The position numbers were made by a program, and so were the translations under genes. Positions 10,899 through 22,368 of a stretch of 64,000 bases of DNA are shown one piece after another (within the stretch, counting starts at the first letter, position 1; every line of letters begins with the position of its first letter). Source of the stretch: Cryoendolithus antarcticus (lineage: Eukaryota > Ascomycota > Dothideomycetes > Cladosporiales > Cladosporiaceae); the NCBI GenBank assembly GCA_002077065.1, contig NAJO01000018.1:558001-622000 (forward strand), read 5' to 3'. Below the pieces are notes generated by a model. The model saw only the letters and a list, made by a program, of their open reading frames with translations. It searched no databases and was not told the origin of the DNA.

Positions 10899-11751
10899 AT
10901 GGTATGTACACTGGAAGTACCTAACATACGCAGAGACGATCATAGCTCGCCCCAAACCCTCCACCAACTTCGAGAACGTCCATAATATAGGAATACACCT
11001 TCAGGTCACCTACTAATACCCTCTCCCCCTCCAGGTCCGCTACGCCGCCACCCACATCGAGCCGGCGAAGTCCGCGCGCTCGCGTGGTTCCTACCTCCGC
11101 GTCTCGTACAAGAACACGCGCGAGACCGCACAAGCCATCAATGGCTGGAAGTTGACCCGCGCCCTTGCCTACCTCGAGAACGTCAAGACCAAGACTGAGG
11201 TCGTACCTTTCCGGAGATATGCTGGTGGAACTGGTCGTGCATCGCAGGGTATGTCAATTGCTGGATGGGTGGAAATATGCGGAGACTGTGGCACGGAGTG
11301 ATGGGCCATATCGGAATATGTGTGCTGATACGGAGGACAACAGGCAAGCAATTCGGCGCCACCCGCGCACGCTGGCCCATAAAGAGCGCAGAGTTCCTGC
11401 TCTCGCTGCTCAAGAACGCCGAGGCAAACGCAGACACCAAGGGCCTCGACACCAGCAATTTGATCGTGAAGCACATCCAGGTCAACCAGGCCCCCAAGCA
11501 GAGGCGTCGGACTTACCGCGCTCACGGTCGTGTAAGCACTGCATCTCACCGAAACGAACGATGAAAGGAGACTGGACTAACATGATCAGATCAACCCGTA
11601 CATGTCAAACCCCTGCCACATCGAGATGATCCTCACCGAGGGTCAGGAGGTCGTGCAAAAGGCACCCGAGGTCGTCGCGCGCCAGGAGGGTCTTCATTTG
11701 AGCAGCCGCCAGCGTGGTGCTCGCAGGACCCGGGCCATCACTTCATCATAG
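10899..11751 (+). CDS. RPL17: 60S ribosomal protein uL22 (L17)
   Basis: Four exons: 10899-10901, 11035-11248, 11344-11531 and 11590-11751, together 188 residues. The first exon is only the ATG, followed by gtatgt; intron 1 (133 bp) carries a TACTAATAC branch site. The product begins [19 protein letters not shown] and contains [17 protein letters not shown]. It has [20 protein letters not shown] across intron 2, [20 protein letters not shown] across intron 3, and CHIEMILTE. uL22 lines the peptide exit tunnel of the large subunit. All splice joins keep the frame and the family sequence. The length fits fungal L17 (184-188). Confidence 0.96.
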
Positions 11752-12269
11752 AGGGAGCATTGATGGAATAACCGACCAGCGGCTTGCACTTTCACGATCT
11801 GGAGGGTATTAAACCGCGGGTTCGTATGACGATACTGCTCGAGTAGCAGATGGGCTGCTGGTGTCGAAGAGCAAAGCGCCACGGTCACAAGTTCGAACGT
11901 ACCTTCAGCATCGCTCGCACTCACCCTTGCAGGCTACAACGCGCTGCTACATCAAATCAAGTCATCAAACCCTATTACGCAGTGTCAGAGTCGTTAGCCT
12001 TGCAACACTTTTTTCGTCCAAAGTTTGATTGTGCCTCTTCCATCGTATGGTCTTACGAACTGATGCGACCCTTGTCAATCGTCCTGGAAGCGATGACATC
12101 GCTGCAGATCAATGGTCAGCTGAGTTGCGTGTCGTGAGGTGTGTCTTGTGTCTCCACGACATCCTATCTCTACATGTACCATATGTGCCCGGAAGATAGA
12201 TACGAAATGCTCTCCCAGTCCACCCAACTACATCGTCTCGTCGATCCCCTCAAACACACTGCTACCATC
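11752..12269. other. Intergenic, convergent 3' regions of uL22 and the RdRP gene
   Basis: About 520 bp hold the 3' ends of two convergent genes. Nothing else is recognised. Confidence 0.4.
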
Positions 12270-15200
12270 CTATGTCTCCCTGTCCTCCTCCCCATTCCCG
12301 TCCACCTCCGCCCCACCATCGTCATTCTCCAAATCTCTAATTCCTGCGACACATCCCTTAGGTCGTTTCGGCTTCTTCACGCCGGCTACCAGTTGCACGA
12401 CCTTCCTCCCACTCTCGCTGAAGCTCTTGAGGTATATAACAGTATCTTTCGCCATCTGCATCATAAACTTCCGCTTCTTCTTTCCTTCGCCGGCTAGAAC
12501 GGCGACTTTGAAGCATTCCCAGTTCGAAGGCGCCTTGGGAGCATTGCGGGAGTGCCAGTACCAAGACGCTGAAGTAGGTGCGACAGCATCATAGGCAGCA
12601 AAGCAAGTTGCGAGCGCGGCTGCGTGCTCTGCTGCAGTGGGCGGAAGTACAGCGCTTTTGCTTAGCCAGATCTTCAGCCAGTGCTTGTTGTTGACGCGGT
12701 CGAGGGCTTTGAGCAGGACCTTGCGCTCGAGGTGAGAATCGATCTTCAGTTCTGCAAGGAAGCTCGATGGGAGGGACTCGAGTTGGCGAAGTGGGTGCTC
12801 GAGGTCTGGGTCTGAGTCTAGCTTGTCGGCCGGAGCGAGGGAGGCTTTCAGATGAAGAAGAATGCGCTCGATGGTCGGGTTGATTACGTAGAAGAGGACG
12901 TCGACTTTTATGTGCAAGGCCGCCCGTGGGCGTAAGTGCTGAGACTTTGGCGGCCTCACGGCCTCCAGAAGAGTTGCTGGCGTGAAGTCGATTTCCGGAT
13001 TGGGATGCACACTTTCGATGTTGTGCTGGAAGCGAGGAGGCGGCATTTCCCCGTACGTTGGAAAGCCTTTTGACTTTAGGTAGCTGTTGAATGCGCCATG
13101 ATTGAAGCTGTAGCCGTTTTTGGGAGCGTCAATGATAGTATCGCGAAGGTCCAGGACGGATTTGACCAGCGGGCTCCACAGTGTTTGCTCTGAGTAGCTC
13201 AGCTTGTAGAAGCGGTTCGTGATCGTCCCGAGCATGTTGACCTTGAGGCTGAACTCGAAGGCTTTCGCTAGCCAAGCTTGCGCGTGGCTTGCACTTCCGA
13301 CGCTGTCAGCTGCAAGGTCAGAGAGTGTGGTGCTATCTCGCTCGATGCCGAACTCTTCAATGCCGTCTTGCTTCAGTATTGGTGCGTCACGAAATGGTTC
13401 CACCAGTCGCGGATCTGCACACACCCAGAACTTGTCGCCATCGTAGTCACCACCTTGTAGCTTCGAGGCTAACGGTACTTGTCCTTTCGTAGACATCACA
13501 ATGACGTCCTTGAGGTGCGCAAGACCAGGCTTGTAGACACATCGCACTCGTTGTATTTCAGAGCCACGTAGCGTAGGGTGCCGCGCGACAAGTACCTCTT
13601 TGCCTGTGAACACGCTACATACCTTGTCCTCGCCCTCGCCGCGCGACAGCGGCTGGGAAAGTGCGAAATATACCTCGCCGGGTTCCAATTGTCCCATGTG
13701 GTCCGCAATGCCGACCACTGTCGTCGAACTCGAGCAAGGAGCTCCGATGTGACTGCGAATATCCTGGAGATTCGTCTCGACCATGTAAGTAACGGCCTTG
13801 GCAAGGATAGGGCCCTCTGGTGGCTTGTAGCCTGCTTCATCTACGAGAACATGAGTCCTCAAGCTGATCTCTATGGGTAGACCTCGTACTTGCATCCTGT
13901 TGACACGAGCAACTTCTTGTCGGGCGAAGTACTTATGTCGCCACAGAGTCAGCGCGACTGGATAATGGACGATGCTCGCAAGCTCGTCAGTGCAGAGGTC
14001 CAGTCCAATTTGTACGAGGTCTTCCAAAGTGTTGCGAGGCACGCCTCGATCTTCCAGTATCTGTACAAAGTCACGATGATTCTCGGAGACTTGCAAAGGC
14101 TTACCCCAGGAAACGACGTCGAAGGACCAGCGATCGAGCTCGCATGTATCGACATGCATGTCTTCGTCACGAAACTGCACCTTCAGCTGACTTTTCCGGA
14201 TCTCGATCCAGATGTCAAGATGCTCGGGTTTCGTAGTTTCGTACGGCGCACTGATGTACCACATACCTTTCGCACCGTTGATGCGAGCCTGGAAGGCGGT
14301 AGGCCAACGCACGAGCTTCATAGATTTGCAGACCAGCTTCGCAGCGCCGACTGAAATACATGCACAGCCGTCCGTCATAGCCTCTTGCTCATCATGGACC
14401 ATGAGTTCACAAAAGTCCATGCTGTGATCATCGAATCTATGATCCTCGTGCATGCCGTTAGCATGGAGATCATCGACTCCAAGTCTGATCTCAGGAGGCG
14501 AGAACTTGAAAGTTGGCCTTGTAAACGAGACCATGAGATCTATACGCGCGAAAGCTTTGCAAGCAGGTTGCCCGACGTTCTGGCCCAAGTGGTACCATCC
14601 AGTCTAGAAACCTCTCGATTGGCAGTTGTTCACGTATGCCTAACCCATGTGTTGCGAAGAAGATGATGCGATAGGCTTTCTCCCCGTCACTGGTGCGATT
14701 GACATGACGCTTCGCTTTCACCTCCTGGATATGGAAAGCTCGCCAGGTCCGGCCCAGAAACTGCTTAGGTAGCGACATCCAGTCCAGCACGGCTTGTCGA
14801 AGCATTTCACTTTGGTCCTTAAGATGCTGTGGCAACTTTCTGTTCAGAGACGGGAGAGCGACGTAAAAGAATCTATCCCAGCCGAAATGCCGTTGGACAC
14901 GACAGCTTTTCTCGACACGCAGCGGAAGGAGGACAGTCTTGAACAGCGGGTCCGAAGTTCTCGTGCTCAGCTCGAGCGCGCCACTGAAGGTGAGATCGAG
15001 AGTAGTAGACTCACCGGCAGTCCATACAAGAGGATGAGAGTGATAGAAAACAGAAGAACGTGACTCTGGACAGGCATCGAGTAGTGACTTTGCATCTGAG
15101 GCACTACAAACGTGTGAAACTCGAGGAGCTGCGAGACCGAGATGCTGAGTGAGCCGTGCGCGTTCCACGACGATCGAGAAGGGAATCTCCGGCTCAGTCG

Positions 15201-16455
15201 GCGACTCGAAGGCGGGACTGAAACCTGAATGAGGGAATCTGCTCACTTGATAATGAGTTGCCGTCTTCTTCTGTGGCGAGGGCGTCGCCGAGATTGCCAC
15301 AGCGGGATCAGCAGGCACCGTATCGTGCTCAATTGCGGGACCAGCTCGCATGCCATCTTCTGTCCAGTACTCACACGTTCGCTACGTCGGTGCCTGGTGT
15401 CGTATGCCTTCGGAGATGACGCTTTGGGCGAAGGCTGCGCTTCTTCTACTAGAATGAAGCCCTCATCCGAGCTGCATCTTCGCTTAGCGGGGCGCTCCTC
15501 GGAGGGCTGATCGAGCGAGTCCGCAAGTGCGAAGGCTTCGTCTACTGTGCCTTGAGTCCACATCGACGATGAGATGTCCACACCAGTGTCATGACTATCA
15601 ACGCGGTACACACTCGTGCCGGCCGGAATGTATGAGGTGAAGCTGGTATGAGCTGACTTAGTTGACGCATCTGACTCCGGATCGAAAGACGTTGCCGCAG
15701 ACGTGGCGGCGACTGTGCTCAAAGACGTTGACGATACCGTTCGGGGAGTAGGTCGAAGCACTGCGGACGACAGACTGAAGGCGGTTGGATCATCCTTTAC
15801 AAGTTCCACAGATGGTCCAGGCATCAGAGACGTGAAGGGACCACTCCTGGGAGACGTCTTGGATGGCGACGCTTTCCGAAATGGTGGCTTCACGGGCGTT
15901 GGGGTGATGGCCTCGGCGGTGGTCCAGTTCACGTCGAAAAGCCTATCATGCAAAGCATTCGCACGTTCTCGAGGTGACAGGTCATGCAGGTGACTTGCAT
16001 TACAGTCATGCTCAAAACGTCTTATCGCTGCTTGCAATTGATCCGGTGCCTCATTGGTTGTTTGTCTGGGACATTGCCAGAAAAAGATGCTGTATACGCT
16101 TATACAGCTTCTCGTCATGCCGATGGAGAGATCCAGAAGGAATGTCCGTATGATCTCTTGGGTCAGTTTTGACTCCCACTACATCGCGTAATTGCTGGAC
16201 AAGTCGGTGTAGGTGTTCCGAGTGTTCCTGCCTCAGTCTTCGTGGTGTCTGAGGCAGGAGGCCGGTATCAGCCGCATTCCCGAGCACTCCAGCCATTGGC
16301 TTGTATGGTGTGCCCCGTAGGAATTTGACGGTAGATCTGGATGCGATATCCTGTTCATGGCCATTCCCTGCGACGGCCTCGTCTGCGAGGCCGTAAACAG
16401 ATTTCAATGGCGAACCATTGATTCTGGATGTTGTGCCCCAAGGTTCAGGCTTCAT
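12270..16455 (-). pseudogene. RNA-silencing RNA-dependent RNA polymerase (QDE-1/RDR family), frame broken
   Basis: The ATG at 16455 opens a disordered N-terminal region. An intron at about 15225-15376 probably joins it to the region at 15224-14591. The catalytic half runs 14588-12270, with LGQNVGQPACKAFARIDLMV, EAMTDGCACISVGAA, a VRCVYKPGLAHLKD block and the active-site loop LQGGDYDGDKFWV (DYDGD). The family makes dsRNA from aberrant RNA for Dicer. Two joins fail. At 14581-14590 the conserved sequence jumps one base, from FLDWMVPLG to QNVGQPACKAF, with no plausible intron. Near 16055-16090 the frame also shifts by one base, which a 40 bp intron (gtataa...ccag) could explain. This is either a recent pseudogene or an assembly error; the polymerase half is otherwise intact. 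The pseudogene type reflects the frame break, not certainty of loss. Confidence 0.8.
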
Positions 16456-16850
16456 GGTGCGCTAATGCGCGGGGAAGGGGCGCAGCCCGACGCCACTATC
16501 CGTGAGCTTGTCGAAGCGAGGTGCCAAGAGTATCTTCCTGCAGAGTCGAGACGAGAGACCAAGGGACTCGCGTAACGAACATTGCGGCGTGTGATCGAGG
16601 ATCATAGGTGATGTACTTGGTCAAAATTGGATCGAGTGACGCGTCTTGACAAGGAAAAGTTGAGGAAACGCATGTTCATGGGGAGAGTGAGCTGGGTGCA
16701 GCGCTTTCGATCATCCTACCGCTCCTTACTCAGGCCGCACCATGCTACTGCTGGATATCATATGCCGCGTCGCCATCGGAGAGTGTTGGTTGCAGGCTAA
16801 GATGCTGCTTTCCTGACCAGTCTGTCGTCGCTCGTGAAGCTTGATCTCAC
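16456..16850. other. Intergenic, RdRP promoter and TCTP 3' region
   Basis: About 395 bp. Both flanking genes are on the minus strand. No RNA gene or conserved frame is seen. Confidence 0.4.
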
Positions 16851-17539
16851 TTACACCTTCTCCTCCTTCAGTCCATGCTTCCAGACAGTAACGAACGGTG
16901 TCACACCATCTTCGCGGTAGTTGAGTAGCATGACCCTGGAGTTGTCAGTACATCAGAAGCGCTGGTAGCGTACGAGTCCCTGAACTCACATTCCATCCGG
17001 GTCCATAGACTCGCCAATAAGGAACTCGTAGTCCTTGAAGTTGGCAACAACCTTCTTCGCGAATGCACCTGCACCAGTCTCGAACTCCTTGACAGTGTCT
17101 TCGCTGGCCCCGTTCGCCTTCATTGTCTCCTTCACCTTCTTCATATACCCTGCGCGCTGTTAGCGCAACTCCATGCCGTCCATCAACCACACAGATTGCA
17201 TACCCTTGAGATGTGTGAGATACGACTTCTTGTCGAACTGGGTCTCGTTCAATCGGAAGGACACGACCACGTCGATCTTCGTCTCCTTCTGGTCCTCGGT
17301 GTCTTCTCCGGCTTCCTCGGCTGAAGCGTTCGCGCCGGTGTCGAAGGACTCGCCACCAACTGTGACTTTTGAGCAGTCGGCCTCGTATGCAACACCATCG
17401 ATCTCCTTGAGGTTGTAGACGTCCGAGATCAGCTCGTCGCCAGAGATAATATCCTGTCGACAGTGTCAGTCCACTGCGATCGAGTCGCACCTTCTCTCGC
17501 AGATCATAATCTTCGAGGGCATACCTTGAAGATGATCAT
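16851..17539 (-). CDS. TMA19: Translationally controlled tumour protein homologue (TCTP)
   Basis: Four exons (17539-17525, 17453-17204, 17149-16990, 16935-16851) encode 169 residues. The first exon is only 15 bases (MIIFK). Introns of 71, 54 and 54 bp have gtatgc, gtatgc and gtgagt donors. Family landmarks in order are [90 protein letters not shown] and a C-terminus ending LKEEKV. TCTP is an abundant cytoplasmic, ribosome-associated protein linked to growth and stress. Length equals the usual 167-172. It diverges from the uS8 gene. Confidence 0.95.
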
Positions 17540-18065
17540 ATTTCCGGTAGAGTCTCTTGGAGTCTATGGTCTGAGATTGGTAGCGAGTGTGTGGTTGGAG
17601 TTAGGAATCTGGTTCGTGGATCGACAAGATTTCGAGACCCTCATTTTGGAGTTTGAGAAAACTAGTGCCCCACCAGCCCACATGTCGAGGATCCTGAGGC
17701 TGTAAGGCATGAACGCACGAGCCCACAACAATTTTGAAATTGACGATTCCACGGGATCGAACTTCACACACGACAGCAACACCTTTATCGCACCTTTGCA
17801 CCATTCTTCGAGGTATGTTACGCAGTGCTCACTGGCAAGAGATGTCCTTCAGGCAGCCAGGCGCAGCACTCATGCTCTTCGCGACATGACACCGCTGCGC
17901 CAGGAGACGGTCGAGCTGAAGAACCCTCACTGGTCCGCCTCCATGGCTTCCAGAAGGGCACTCTTTGCGCTCAATGGGGCTCTTGAAGGCTGACACAGTA
18001 CAACTGCAGACACCTCAAACCGCACTCCTGCCGTTTGAGAATCTCACCACACACATACCGCCAAG
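17540..18065. promoter_or_regulatory. Shared divergent promoter, TCTP / ribosomal protein uS8
   Basis: This 526 bp interval separates two head-to-head translation genes. It carries AGCCCAC at 17675-17681 and at 17720-17726, a 7-mer also present in the fibrillarin/uL22 promoter. Pyrimidine-rich stretches such as ATCTCACCACACACATACC lie just before the uS8 start. Function is inferred from layout. Confidence 0.42.
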
Positions 18066-18747
18066 ATGAAGACCTCAGTCCTGAACGATGCGCTCAATGC
18101 CATCAACAACGCCGAGAAGGCTGGCAAGCGCCAGGTCTTGATCCGCCCGAGCTCCAAGGTCATTGTCAAGTTTCTGTCGGTCATGCAGAAGCACGGTACG
18201 TTGAGTCCTGTCCATATCAGAGTGAGGGAGCGAGGCAGAAGTGGCCGGGATCACCGAACGAGCACATACACACCGGGTTGATAACTAGGCAATGGTCTCT
18301 ATAATGCTCCACGGCCAACGCCCTTTAAGTATCCGGAAGATGGAATACCCACGACAAGGATCTTACACGTCTTCCGAAATCTCTTGAAGAAACACGTTTA
18401 ATCTTTAGCGACATCTGCTGACAGTCATGTTCTGCAGGCTACATCGGAGAGTTCGAGGAGGTCGATGACCACCGCAACGGCAAGATCGTCATTCAGCTGA
18501 ACGGACGGTAAGCATGCCTCACGCCCGCGCGCTCGATCAAATACTGACATCACCCAGCCTCAACAAGACCGGTGTCATCTCGCCCCGCTACAACGTTCAG
18601 CTCCGCGACTTGGAGAAGTGGGTTGTCAAGCTCCTGCCCTCTCGTCAATTCGGCTACGTCGTCCTGACCACCTCCGCCGGTATCATGGACCACGAGGAGG
18701 CCCGCAGGAAGCACGTCGCTGGCAAGATCATCGGCTTCTTTTACTAG
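18066..18747 (+). CDS. RPS22: 40S ribosomal protein uS8 (S22/S15A)
   Basis: Three exons (18066-18195, 18438-18507, 18558-18747) encode 129 residues. Intron 1 is unusually long (242 bp, gtacgt...gcag); intron 2 is 50 bp. The protein shows [78 protein letters not shown] and an end in GKIIGFFY, nearly identical to yeast Rps22. The N-terminus (MKTSVLND) is one residue shorter than yeast. uS8 binds the central domain of 18S rRNA. In yeast, the intron of one RPS22 gene houses a snoRNA; the long intron here could do the same, but no clear boxes are seen. Confidence 0.96.
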
Positions 18748-19187
18748 AGGTGGACGCGTCACGAGCGATGTGGATGTAGCTAGTTGAGATCAATGCAAAG
18801 CTGCAACTCCGCCAACGATCACCATTACTTTCGTCTCTTTACTTCATAACTTCGTGATCTGCTGTGACTTGCGCTTCTCGGAGTACTGTTTAATGGTTCT
18901 TTGTTGGACTCATAGGAATAGTCGAACACTTTCCATTGCATGTGCCTATTTGCCCGTCGATGTAGTGATTGCCATAAGGCTCCCATCTAGTGAATCAATC
19001 CTTTCCATCGTGACATCATGAGGATTTCTTCCACACAGGTCCGTTCACCTTGATGTTGTAGACTTCAGTGAACTTCGGTGACTCCAAATACTTCCTCGGC
19101 TCAGAACATCGCCATCACAGCCACAGAGTATCTCACGCCGCAGTACTGCATGATCTTCCAGTCAGCCACCGTCCAAACACGGCAGAG
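18748..19187. other. Intergenic between uS8 and Tfc7-like genes
   Basis: About 440 bp containing the uS8 3' region and the next promoter. Nothing recognised. Confidence 0.4.
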
Positions 19188-20454
19188 ATGGTGTTAAAGA
19201 CGATATATATCGTTCGTCACGGAGTAAGTGCATCCTCTACATTGGCTACTCTTCCTTCGCGCATCCACATCAAGTCTCCACGAGCATGCGAAAGAGCGAT
19301 CAGCGCATTATAACGATGAAGACTTCGCACTGCAAAGGTCGGCTCCTGTCGTTCAAGGTCTGGGACAACCTGGTGTTGAGACTTTGATCGGGAGAACAGA
19401 TGCACAGTCAACGCGAGCCACCTTCATTGGAAAACTGGCTGCTCGCCATGTCATTGCTATCGGAAACGCACAACTACTCTCGCGCTCCGACTAACAGCCC
19501 TTCAACCAGTTCCGCTCCAACTGGGTCGTCGATCCCGCCACAGGCGAATACTCCGCCACTGTCAAATCGCCCACAAACATCCCCTCAGATCCGGCCTTGG
19601 CCTCCTACGGCGTGAGCCAAGCAACGCAACTCGGCTCTCACCTCGCCTCTGTCTCCCCGAAAGTCGACGTAATATATTCCAGCCCGTTCTATCGCTGCAT
19701 ACAAACGCTCGTGCCCTTTACAGACTCCCTTGCCGGCTCAGGGAAAGTCACTGTGCATATCGAGCCTGGGCTAGGGGAGTTCTATGGGTTGGCGAGATTC
19801 GATCATCCGAGTCCGGCTAGTATTAGGGTGCTGAATGAGCATTTCAAGCATTTGCATGCGGAGAAGGATCCGATTATCGTTCCTAGCTCCAAGGGCGAGA
19901 GTATTCCGGGCCTTCACGACAGAGTGGCTTACTGTTTGCATGAGCTCATTGCACGACTGGATCGGGATCCTGAAGGTCCAAAGACGCTGCTGATCTGCAC
20001 GCATGCAGCGGGGATGATCTGCATGGGACGGGCGCTAATAGGGAGGATGCCGGAGGATGAGGGAGAGGAGGACTTTAAATGCTTCACTTGTGCCTTCTCG
20101 AAGTTCACGCGGAAGGAGAGCGGAGGCGAAGCATCGAAGGAAGTTGCGAGATGGAGGGCAGATGATGCTGAGAGGGTGCCGAGTGTGGAATGGCAAGGAG
20201 GGCGAGGCGTTGGAGGTGGTTGGACGTGTGAGGTGAACGGCGACTGCTCTTTCCTGGAGAACGGAGAAGAACGAGGTTGGTAGGTGTCTTCCCCTTGCTC
20301 CCCAGTGCTTTGATCTTCCCGCACATCATCCTTTGGAGATCCGACTTACCATCGTCTCTTTCCTCCTCACAGGGATTTCAAGATCGAGAAAAACGAGTTT
20401 AGCCAAGTCAAGCTCAACGACAGTAAAGGTGGTCTCAACACTGCCGCTGCTTGA
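19188..20454 (+). CDS. Histidine-phosphatase protein similar to the TFIIIC subunit Tfc7 N-terminal half
   Basis: Three exons (19188-19223, 19510-20279, 20373-20454) encode 295 residues. Exon 1 gives MVLKTIYIVRHG, and the join yields RHGFRSNWVVDPATGEYS. The phosphoglycerate-mutase fold continues with IYSSPFYRCIQTLVPF, GLGEFYGLARFDHPS and LLICTHAAGMICMGRAL, followed by NGDCSFLENGEERGWDFKIE. This order matches yeast Tfc7 (tau55), including GxGEWY and FLSSGEE-type blocks. Both RHG and the second histidine (CTHAA) are kept. The C-terminal tau55 barrel is absent, as in many fungal relatives. Intron 1 (286 bp) is long and could hide a further exon. The role could be in TFIIIC or as a free phosphatase. 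Confidence 0.82.
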
Positions 20455-22368
20455 CCTTCTCGGGCACACTTCTTTCGACCTACAGCCTCGAGACACACAT
20501 CACTAGCAACAGCTCTCACAGCAATGCAGTTGCCATTGCGCCTGCTTACGTTCGTTAGGCACTTTTCTGGAGACGAATCGTTCCTCAAGGACCCGAACGC
20601 TTTCAACGACACGATCAACGCTGCCAACAACGGTGCAGTAGCAGTGGGCAACTCGACTGTGGAGGATCGCAGTCACTTATAGCGTTGGGATCGGGTGAGG
20701 GTTGCTGAATTGTACATATTCCGTTGCTGCGTGGTGGGTCTAGCATGGCGTAGGAACGGCTGGCTAGATGCATAGATTGCGTACATGCAAGTCGCGCAAC
20801 GAGCGTTGCCTAAATCTCGCTCCGATATCCTCTCGTCACGCTGTACACATTAGGCCGAACGTCCATATTGCTCTCGAAGGAGTCAAAAGTTGAACCTTGA
20901 GGCTCACAACCTGATGCCGGTTGTGAGTCGATGTTTGCAAGCTTGCTAGCGACCTTGCTCATCGATGCTCTTCGGAGCACTGGAACGAAGATCTCTGACC
21001 AGACGCTTGTATCTCTCCACACTTCACTGTCATCCCAAAGCAGCAGCCGCGTTCACCATCTCGCCCGCCCCGAGGCCAGAAGCGCCCCAAAACGGTTCGC
21101 TTGCATGTGTAAAGCAAGGTTTCGGCCACGCTACCGAGTCACTCCAACGACTATCCACTCCATGCCGAGGAAGAGGCTGCCACGTGGTGGACGTCGATAC
21201 CAGTTTGTTAATGTCAGAGGCGATACCTCATAAAGTGTGGAATTCGACGGCAGTAAAGTCGAATATACGTACTATCCTGTGTGCGATGCTGATCTGGCGT
21301 TGCTTGGCGAACTGGGATTGTTCACCGGAAGGGTTTCTGGCATGGTGATTGGGTGGTCTGATATACTCTGCGCAGCGCCATGGATGATCTAACTGGTGCG
21401 TGCTTTGGGATCATTCATCGAATCGGAGATTTCTTGGGCATATATTCGTACCTGATGAGGATTTGCTCTCTCACAAGTAGCAAGCCCGTTCAAGCTGCTA
21501 CATCGCACTTCACGATGCCACAATCGAACGTCGAGATTTGGCGGAGACTGGAAGCACATTGCACCACCGCAACAATAATCAAGTTTTGCCTATCGAAATT
21601 ATGCATAAGGCTGAGACTTTGTCGGCTATCGCGCGTCATTGTCAACCCATGCTCAAACCTGGACGGGAAAGTCGTGACATCTCGATGGCCTTCGACATCG
21701 TTGGCCATGTTGCTGATGCCCAGCGCTGATCACGTACTAACGCAGCACCCACATCTGGGACATGTTTCAACTCCGTTTGTACGAGAGCATGAGACGCTCA
21801 CTCCAGCAAACATGTCCGCATGAGCCACTTACCCACCGCCCCAATGTCACTAGCCGGCGCGGTCCAGGGTTCAGCCGGCGCTGACCACGCCAGATCTGCT
21901 GTTCTCAATGCTCGCCCACGCCGCCCGTCAAAGGCTTGACCTTGTGGGTACTGACGGGCGCTCCACGCTCCTGATCACGCAGGGCAGAATCGAACGGTAG
22001 TGCACATACGTGAGCTGCTACGAAATGCGCACAGCCTGCCTTAGCGCTGGTAATAAGCTGCTCTCTCGCACCAACAATCAGCGTCCGTGACACTCTGCCT
22101 CAGCCTCATCCTGAAAGCCTGATTGACACACCCCTCTTCCTCACCGCACTCTCTGCTGCCCCGTGCTGTACCGTCATTCACTGCCCTTAGCTCTGCCCTG
22201 TCTCTTGCTCCCCACCTGCTCCACTGGCTTTGCGATTGCTGATTTTGGCACGCTATTACGCGCCTGTCCAATCTCGGCCTGCAGCTGCTCGGCCAGCAGC
22301 GTTCGCACTTGCACCTGTCGGCTGCGCCCTGCAATCGCTGAACGGCCAGCGCCCATGCTTCACTCTAC
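20455..22368. other. Gene-poor interval, 1.9 kb
   Basis: Overlapping short frames only; none shows a motif I recognise. The right 300 bases are pyrimidine-rich and are probably the promoter and 5' leader of the Hsp70-like gene. Confidence 0.4.

Noticed and set aside
14599..14640. Intron of about 41 bp to explain the RdRP frame jump (ACATGG|gttagg...tctag)
   Set aside because: The donor is non-consensus, the phases do not restore the downstream frame, and it would remove the conserved IERFLDW residues.
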